This document shows, piece by piece, positions 5,885 through 10,744 of a DNA stretch of 10,744 nucleotides (positions within the stretch are counted from its first letter, which is position 1; the number at the start of each line of letters is the position of its first letter). The position numbers and the translations under genes were made by a program. The notes under the pieces were generated by a model. It did no database searches. It saw nothing but the letters and a program-made list of their open reading frames with translations, and was not told the DNA's origin. This DNA comes from Chloroflexi bacterium UBA6265 (GTDB lineage: Bacteria; Chloroflexota; Chloroflexia; Thermomicrobiales; UBA6265): the NCBI GenBank assembly GCA_002440805.1, contig DJVD01000264.1:3425-14168 (forward strand), written 5' to 3'.

Positions 5885-7540
5885 TTAGCGCAAGCCCAAA
5901 GCCCGCCATGGATGTGGCATTGCTTCAACCTTGATCTCGATCAGGGTTGGTTCGTTGGCCTTGATTGCTTCGTCCAGATGCGTGGCCAGGCCAGCCGGCG
6001 AATCGGTGCTGCGGCCAGTGACGCCAAACGCCTCGGCAAGTTGCACGTAGTTCGGATTGCGCAAGTCGCTGGCGATCGTGCGGCCGGAGAACTGCTCCTG
6101 TTGAATACGGCGAACGTTGCCAAAGGCGCCATCGTTGAAGACCAGGGTGATGCTGGCAATATTGTGCTGCGCCTGCGTGGCAAGCTCGTTCAGGCAGAAG
6201 CCGAAACCACCATCGCCGTTAATGCTCATCACCACCTTGTCCGGCGCGCCGATTTTTACGCCCAACGAAGTGGGGAATCCCCAACCGAGGGTACCCTGGT
6301 AGCCGGGGGTGAGGTAGGTGCGAGGCTGGTACACCGGTAGCGCCATGTTGCTGTAGTAGGCGATCTGGGTCATTTCGCCCACAAAGATGCCATCGTCGGG
6401 CAGTGCCTGGCGAATCACGCCGGCATAGTGCGCCTGCGGGATAACACTGGCCGCAATCGCATCCGCTTCGGCCTTGCGTGCCAACATCTCTTCCTCGCGC
6501 GAGGGGCGATGGCGATTGTATGCGGGTATTGCATCGATCAATGCAGCCAGGCCAACCTTGGCATCACCAACAATGCCCACCGTGGCCGGGTACGTTTTGC
6601 CGACCATATCGGCATCGATATCGAGCTGGATGAAGGTTTTGCCGGGTTTTATTCCCCACGCGAACGACGTTGCCTCGGAGAAGCGTGTACCCACAGCGAA
6701 CACCACATCGGCTTCGGCGAGCAGCGCCTTCCCGGCGTACTGACTCTGGCTGAGGTAGTGACGGTCGCTGAGGGCACCCTTGCCGTTTTGAGAGGCGATC
6801 ACCGGTGCCTGCAGCAGTTCCGCCAGTTCGCGCAGTTCCTCCCACGCTTCGGAACCATGCACGCCTCCGCCGATATAGATCACCGGGGCAGCAGCGTTGC
6901 CGAGCAGCTTCGCCGCTGACTCGATTGCATCGGGATCGACATCGCCGCGGACTCGTCCCTGGGCGGTGCCGAGCATCTCTACCTCGCCGGTGGCGAAGAG
7001 CGTATCCGGCGGTATCTCAATCTCAACGGGGCGGATTCGGCCTTGCCACATGGTGGAAATGGCGCGATCGAGCGTGCCCGGAATCTGCTCCGGGGTGAGT
7101 GCGCGTTCGGCAGATTTGGTGACGCTGCGCACCATGCCGAGCTGGTTCGGGATTTCATGGAGCTGACCATATCCCTTTTCGATGCGATCGCTCTGAATCT
7201 GGCCAGTGACACACAGCACGGGCTGGTTGCAGGCATAGGCTGTGGAGAGGGCGGCCGATGCATTCAGCAGGCCCGGACCGGGCACCACCATGCAGACACC
7301 CATCTCGCCCGTAACACGGGCATAGCCATCGGCCATGTAGGCCGCGCCTTGTTCGTGGCGAGTGTGAATGATGCGGAGGTTGCCGGCCTTTTGCTCGTCG
7401 TACAGTGCGTCGAAGGCCCCGTCGAGTTGCACACCCGGCAGCGCGAAAATGGTGTGAACACCTTGCGCCAACAGGCTCTGAACCAATGCCTGGCCACCCG
7501 TAAGCGTCTGTTTTTCGGTTTCGATTTGCTCTGCGTTCAC
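5885..7540 (-). CDS. ThDP-dependent enzyme, acetolactate synthase-like (downstream paralogue)
   Basis: A 551-residue member of the POX/acetolactate-synthase superfamily, with N-terminal PYR, middle Rossmann-like and C-terminal PP domains. E63 in RHEQ is the Glu that activates the ThDP aminopyrimidine. GDG at 442-444 with N469-D470 is the Mg/diphosphate motif; the usual second Asn is Asp here. Middle-domain strands include VIYIGGGV (220-227) and VVFAVGTRF (279-287). True acetolactate synthase features are missing: the FDDRVTG segment reads SEATSFAWG, and the herbicide-site Trp is I479 by eye. FAD binding and acetolactate activity are therefore doubtful; a decarboxylase or carboligase of unknown substrate is likelier. 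I chose the GTG at 7540 because AGGAG lies eight bases upstream; the frame stays open to 7681 but would overlap the previous gene. Its closest visible relative is the gene at 7626-9251, with which it shares long blocks including MADGYAR, VCMVVPGPG and RNPxYVQLAE. Confidence 0.88.
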   Translation of the reverse strand: MNAEQIETEKQTLTGGQALVQSLLAQGVHTIFALPGVQLDGAFDALYDEQKAGNLRIIHTRHEQGAAYMADGYARVTGEMGVCMVVPGPGLLNASAALSTAYACNQPVLCVTGQIQSDRIEKGYGQLHEIPNQLGMVRSVTKSAERALTPEQIPGTLDRAISTMWQGRIRPVEIEIPPDTLFATGEVEMLGTAQGRVRGDVDPDAIESAAKLLGNAAAPVIYIGGGVHGSEAWEELRELAELLQAPVIASQNGKGALSDRHYLSQSQYAGKALLAEADVVFAVGTRFSEATSFAWGIKPGKTFIQLDIDADMVGKTYPATVGIVGDAKVGLAALIDAIPAYNRHRPSREEEMLARKAEADAIAASVIPQAHYAGVIRQALPDDGIFVGEMTQIAYYSNMALPVYQPRTYLTPGYQGTLGWGFPTSLGVKIGAPDKVVMSINGDGGFGFCLNELATQAQHNIASITLVFNDGAFGNVRRIQQEQFSGRTIASDLRNPNYVQLAEAFGVTGRSTDSPAGLATHLDEAIKANEPTLIEIKVEAMPHPWRALGLR

Positions 7541-7587
7541 CAGGTCAGCTCCTGTATATACAGCTTGATTGTCGGATTGCTCTCGGC

Positions 7588-7616
7588 ATTGTAGGCGCGG
7601 GGATGGGCGTTGGGAA
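7588..7616 (-). promoter_or_regulatory. Putative promoter of the downstream ThDP gene
   Basis: On the minus strand TTCCCA (plus 7611-7616), a 17-bp spacer and TACAAT (plus 7588-7593) make a sigma-70-like promoter in the 85-bp gap between the two ThDP genes. The predicted start near 7581 gives a leader of about 41 nt. The 11-mer GCCTACAATGC (plus 7586-7596) is repeated upstream of the other paralogue at 9291-9301. Confidence 0.55.
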
Positions 7617-7625
7617 TGCCAGTGG

Positions 7626-9251
7626 CTAACGAATGCGCAGATTGGACCACGTGTTTGGCATCGGCTCGGTCGGTACCTCAATCAATGTCGGTTCGTTCGC
7701 CTTAATCGATTCTTCAATCTGCCGGGCCAGTGCTTGCGGGGTCTCCGCCCGCCTGCCTGAAATGCCGAACGATTCCGCCAACTGCACGTAATCCGGGTTG
7801 CGCAGGTGGCTGGCAATTTCGGCGCCCCCGTATAATTCCTGCTGCATTCGGCGGACGTTTCCGAATCCGTTGTCGTCAAAAACAATGCTGATGGCCGCAA
7901 TCCCGTGTTGGGCCTGTGTCGCCAACTCATTGAGGCAATAACCGAACCCGCCATCACCGCTGATGCTCACTACCACCCGGTCCCCGGCCGCCACCTTTGC
8001 ACCCAGTGACGTGGGGTACGCCCAGCCCAATGTGCCCTGGTAGCCGGTTGTCAGGAATGTGCGGGGAGCGTATGTCGGCCAGCCGAGGTTGCCCCAGTAA
8101 CTGATCTGTGTCATATCGTTCACGACAATGCCATCGTCTGGAATTGCGTTGCGGATCGCACGGGCCCAACTCCCTTGCGGCTGAATAGCGTCCAGCGCCG
8201 CATCAGCCAGTCGTTTCACCTCCAGCATTTCCTCCTCGCGAGACTCGCGTTGCTCTGGCAAGGCGTGGAGTAAGCCGGCCAGCGCCTGCCGCGCATCGCC
8301 CACAATCCCGGCCGCCACGGGCACGTTGTGTCCAATCTGGCTTGCTTCAGGATCAACCTGGATGTAGGTGCGCTCCGGTTCAATGCTCCAGGGAAACTGG
8401 TTGCTGGCACTTAGCCGCGTGCCGACCAGCAGAATGACATCGGCCGATTCCATCAGGTACCGACCCCCCAACGCCGAATGAGAGAGGTAGTGATGGTCGC
8501 CAAGGGCACCCTTGCCATTGTGAATCCCCATCACGGGTGCCTGCAGCCGTTCAGCCAACTCCTGCAGTTCGGCAAACGCGTTTTCGTTGTTGATGGCCGC
8601 GCCGGTGATAATCAGCGGACGTTTTGCCTGGCGCAAAAGCCTGGCTGCCGCCTCAATCTGTTCGGGGTCTGGTGCCGGCGTCAGTCGTTGCGGGAGGGGC
8701 GGTTGCGCTTCGGCAGTGGTGGGTTCATGCAAGGTATCCCACGGCACCTCCACCAGCACCGGTCGTACGTAGCCGTTCCACATCTCGTGGACAGCGTTGC
8801 TGATGGCGCCCGCAATGTCCTGCGGATGCGCAGCCCGCTCCGCGTATTTCGTGATATGCCGCATCATCCCCAGTTGGTCGCGGATCTCGTGGAGATTGCC
8901 TAAACCGGCATCGATGGTATCCCGATTGAGTTGGCCGGCCAAAACCAGCACCGGGCTGGCGTTGGCGTAGGCGGTGCTGATGGCGGCGGAAGCGTTGAGA
9001 ACTCCCGGACCGGGTACCACCATGCAGACGCCCATTTTGCCGGAGACGCGGGCATACCCATCGGCCATGTATGCGGTGGTTTGTTCATGCCGGGGATGGA
9101 TGACGCGGATACGATCCTGTGCCCGGTGGAGTGCGGCGAATGCGCCGTCCAGTTGCACACCGGGCAGCGCAAAGAGCGTATCAACGCCGTGTTGCGTGAG
9201 TGAATCCACCAGCAGGTCGCCGCCAGTGCGCACGGAAACAGAAACGGTCAC
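7626..9251 (-). CDS. ThDP-dependent enzyme, acetolactate synthase-like (upstream paralogue)
   Basis: A 541-residue tandem paralogue of the next gene downstream, with the same PYR, middle and PP domain order. E56 in RHEQ is the predicted catalytic Glu; GDG at 432-434 pairs with D459-D460-N461, so the usual NN has become DD. The block VPGPGxLNASAAxSTAYA (79 onward), the middle-domain GTRLSAS at 277-283 and the C-terminal MPxxWxxLxxR are shared with its partner. As there, the FDDRVTG signature and the herbicide-site Trp (M469 here) of acetolactate synthase are absent. Substrate is unknown; annotation as ilvB would over-call. The start is GTG at 9251; only a weak GGA lies upstream, and no alternative in-frame start is better. 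It follows the mannosyltransferase gene by 75 bp, a gap that carries its own promoter-like element. Divergence between the two copies suggests an old duplication, perhaps with different substrates or a hetero-oligomer. Confidence 0.88.
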   Translation of the reverse strand: MTVSVSVRTGGDLLVDSLTQHGVDTLFALPGVQLDGAFAALHRAQDRIRVIHPRHEQTTAYMADGYARVSGKMGVCMVVPGPGVLNASAAISTAYANASPVLVLAGQLNRDTIDAGLGNLHEIRDQLGMMRHITKYAERAAHPQDIAGAISNAVHEMWNGYVRPVLVEVPWDTLHEPTTAEAQPPLPQRLTPAPDPEQIEAAARLLRQAKRPLIITGAAINNENAFAELQELAERLQAPVMGIHNGKGALGDHHYLSHSALGGRYLMESADVILLVGTRLSASNQFPWSIEPERTYIQVDPEASQIGHNVPVAAGIVGDARQALAGLLHALPEQRESREEEMLEVKRLADAALDAIQPQGSWARAIRNAIPDDGIVVNDMTQISYWGNLGWPTYAPRTFLTTGYQGTLGWAYPTSLGAKVAAGDRVVVSISGDGGFGYCLNELATQAQHGIAAISIVFDDNGFGNVRRMQQELYGGAEIASHLRNPDYVQLAESFGISGRRAETPQALARQIEESIKANEPTLIEVPTEPMPNTWSNLRIR

Positions 9252-9292
9252 GATGATGTCCAGTCAAGATTGCGGATGCCATTCAGACAAGC

Positions 9293-9321
9293 ATTGTAGG
9301 CCGGTTCCATCCGTTGGGGAA
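9293..9321 (-). promoter_or_regulatory. Putative promoter of the upstream ThDP gene
   Basis: TTCCCC (plus 9316-9321), a 17-bp spacer and TACAAT (plus 9293-9298) on the minus strand match the layout before the other ThDP gene. The sequence CCCAACG follows the -35 in both, and GCCTACAATGC is identical. The predicted start near 9286 gives a leader of about 35 nt. The -35 lies six bases beyond the stop of the preceding gene. Confidence 0.55.
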
Positions 9322-9326
9322 GGGAC

Positions 9327-10712
9327 TTATGCGACCCAGTACCACAACGCGAATTGTGAGGTGTAGAGCATAAGGAAGATGGCAGAAATGGCGGCTAGAG
9401 AGAGCGCCAGCTTCTTGCGTGGATAAATCAGGATCACGGCCATCACGAACAATGGCACCAGGGGCAGCACGAAGCGCGGCATGCTCATCAGCGGGAACAC
9501 CGAGCTTGGGGCCAGTAGTGGGATCACCATCGGCACGATCGTCCACGCGCTGTAGTACAGCGGCAGTTTCTTCAGTCCTATCGCGATGAGGACAAGGGCT
9601 ACCAGCGTCACCAGCACATCGGTGACCTGGCTCTGGCCAACGAGGTAGCGGAATTCCGAGCTGGTGAGATAGCTCCAACTCAACCGATGATCAATGGCCA
9701 ACTGGATCCACTCGAAGCTCACCGGATGCACCACGGCGTCGTACGTGCCGCCATTGGGGCTCCGCACCTCTGCCTCGCAACCTTGAAGCACGCAGCTGAA
9801 CGTGCGGATGGGAGTGGCTGTAAACCGGTTCCATTGCCACTGCTGGTTTTGCCAGTCGAAAAAGCCGAGATCGCTGGCGCGCAGGTGCAGCCCGAACACG
9901 ATCAGCCCCAGTGGCGGAATCACGCCAAGCAGGACTTTCGGGAACCAGGCTTTCAGGTCGCGACCGTGTTGCTGGATGAAGAGCACTGCCAGCGGGATGC
10001 CAAGCATAATCCCGGCCGAGCGCGTGAGCACGGCCAGGAAACAGGCGATGACCGCCAGCAGCCAATCATTCTTGCGGGCCGCCCACAAGGTGGTGGCAGC
10101 GAGAAAGAGGAAAAGGGATTCCGTATAGACAGCGCCGAAGAAGAACGACGTCGGGAAGACAGCGATGGCGACAATTGTCCACCGTGCGATGGGGAGATCG
10201 AAATCGCCGGCGACAAGGGCGCTCACCATGATCAGCGCGCCCAGGAACGCCAATCGTGAGATGATCCAGCCGACGGTCTCCACTGGCAGGCCGGTAACGG
10301 TGCTGCCCCAATCCATGAGCCACGGGTAGAGCGGGAAGAACGCCGCTGTGGCGGGAAATCGATCCTGGTAACCCTGTTCGGCAATCAGGCTGTACCAGGT
10401 GCCATCCCAATTGCGGAAGGGCTCCACGATCCAGTGTTGCCAGCCATCCAGCGGCGGGCGCACCATCTGATAGGCACTGGAGTTTTCACCGGCACTTGGT
10501 TCGAAAAACGTGCGGCTGGCATCAAGTGCCACCGATCGAACTTCACCATACCGGTACGAAATGAAGGCCACCGTTTGTGTGACAAGGAAATGTGCCCACC
10601 ACACCAGAAGGGCAAATGGCACATGCTCCCTCACGGCGTCCCACGCGGTGGCCTTGCGCGGCCCGGAGCGAATGGTTGCCGGTTCAATTGGAACGGTATT
10701 GGTACTCGTCAC
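9327..10712 (-). CDS. Membrane GT-C mannosyltransferase, PIG-V-like
   Basis: A 461-residue polytopic membrane protein. Family signatures are NWDGTWYSLIAEQGY (101-115), whose D103 is the likely catalytic acid of the first outward loop, AAFFPLYPWL (123-132), FPTSFFFGAVYTESLFLFL (186-204) and LTRSAGI (229-235). These fit the bacterial PIG-V/Mannosyl_trans2 group of the GT-C fold, which uses lipid-linked sugars to glycosylate lipids or wall glycans outside the membrane. Hydrophobic segments recur at about residues 31-52, 145-168, 176-205, 217-246, 258-276 and through the C-terminal third. A hydrophilic loop (277-345) holds a Trp/Gln-rich stretch and a Cys pair (CVLQGC). The GTG at 10712 is the first usable start, because an in-frame TGA lies just upstream; its ribosome site is weak. 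Donor and acceptor are unknown. It may head a transcript running into the ThDP genes, though each of those has its own promoter-like element. Confidence 0.85.
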   Translation of the reverse strand: MTSTNTVPIEPATIRSGPRKATAWDAVREHVPFALLVWWAHFLVTQTVAFISYRYGEVRSVALDASRTFFEPSAGENSSAYQMVRPPLDGWQHWIVEPFRNWDGTWYSLIAEQGYQDRFPATAAFFPLYPWLMDWGSTVTGLPVETVGWIISRLAFLGALIMVSALVAGDFDLPIARWTIVAIAVFPTSFFFGAVYTESLFLFLAATTLWAARKNDWLLAVIACFLAVLTRSAGIMLGIPLAVLFIQQHGRDLKAWFPKVLLGVIPPLGLIVFGLHLRASDLGFFDWQNQQWQWNRFTATPIRTFSCVLQGCEAEVRSPNGGTYDAVVHPVSFEWIQLAIDHRLSWSYLTSSEFRYLVGQSQVTDVLVTLVALVLIAIGLKKLPLYYSAWTIVPMVIPLLAPSSVFPLMSMPRFVLPLVPLFVMAVILIYPRKKLALSLAAISAIFLMLYTSQFALWYWVA

Positions 10713-10744
10713 AGGCGGTCACTCACCAGGAAATTCGCACAGCG

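Noticed and set aside
7541..7681. Upstream extension of the downstream ThDP gene to 7681
   Set aside because: The extra 47 codons would overlap the end of the preceding gene and have no ribosome site, while GTG 7540 has a well-spaced AGGAG and gives a length matching its paralogue.
5885..9251. ilvB annotation and functional coupling of the ThDP pair with ferredoxin as a ketoacid:ferredoxin oxidoreductase
   Set aside because: The proteins have the single-chain POX/ALS domain order, not the subunits of ferredoxin-linked oxidoreductases, and they lack key acetolactate-synthase signatures. Ferredoxin has its own promoter-like region.
1..10744. Mobile elements, CRISPR arrays, tRNA or rRNA genes
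   Set aside because: No transposase, integrase, terminal repeats, regularly spaced repeats or structured RNA gene signatures were seen on either strand.

Overview
The window is about 60% GC by eye, with gene density and codon use typical of a free-living bacterium. The best guess is a Chloroflexota member, perhaps close to Thermomicrobia. Pointers are a type-2 (PyrF2) OMP decarboxylase, a short 7Fe-type ferredoxin, a bacterial PIG-V-like mannosyltransferase, and a long TPR protein beside a membrane-anchored PP2C-like/beta-propeller protein. None of these is diagnostic alone. There are no tRNAs, rRNAs, CRISPR arrays, insertion sequences or phage genes.

Layout. (1) 1-556, minus: 5' two thirds of pyrF, running off the left edge. 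(2) 557-866: divergent intergenic region with a putative promoter, several short inverted and direct repeats and a possible 14-codon upstream ORF. (3) 867-2996, plus: cytoplasmic protein with about twelve TPR units on a strict 40-residue period, ending at a strong hairpin (3011-3040). (4) 3114-5429, plus: degenerate PP2C-like domain, one transmembrane helix, and an extracytoplasmic beta-propeller-like domain. Its promoter region shares a module with that of the TPR gene, so the two probably respond together and may form one signalling unit. (5) 5437-5468: perfect 15-bp hairpin terminating both converging transcripts. (6) 5473-5712, minus: 7Fe ferredoxin with its own putative promoter and an operator-like palindrome. 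(7) 5885-7540 and 7626-9251, both minus: tandem thiamine diphosphate (ThDP) enzymes of the acetolactate-synthase/POX superfamily. They are clearly paralogous and each is preceded by the same promoter-like element. (8) 9327-10712, minus: membrane GT-C mannosyltransferase.

How the genes work together. The plus-strand pair looks like a regulatory or scaffolding module: a TPR scaffold plus a membrane pseudo-phosphatase sensor. The minus-strand ThDP pair looks like a duplicated catabolic or carboligation enzyme of unknown substrate. Both copies keep the catalytic Glu and the GDG cofactor motif but lack residues diagnostic of true acetolactate synthase, and no regulatory subunit gene is nearby. Ferredoxin, pyrF and the mannosyltransferase look like ordinary neighbours. 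The most unusual features are the two pairs of duplicated promoter modules (TPR/PP2C-like and ThDP/ThDP) and the uncharacterised ThDP pair. All calls come from reading the sequence; no database search was run.
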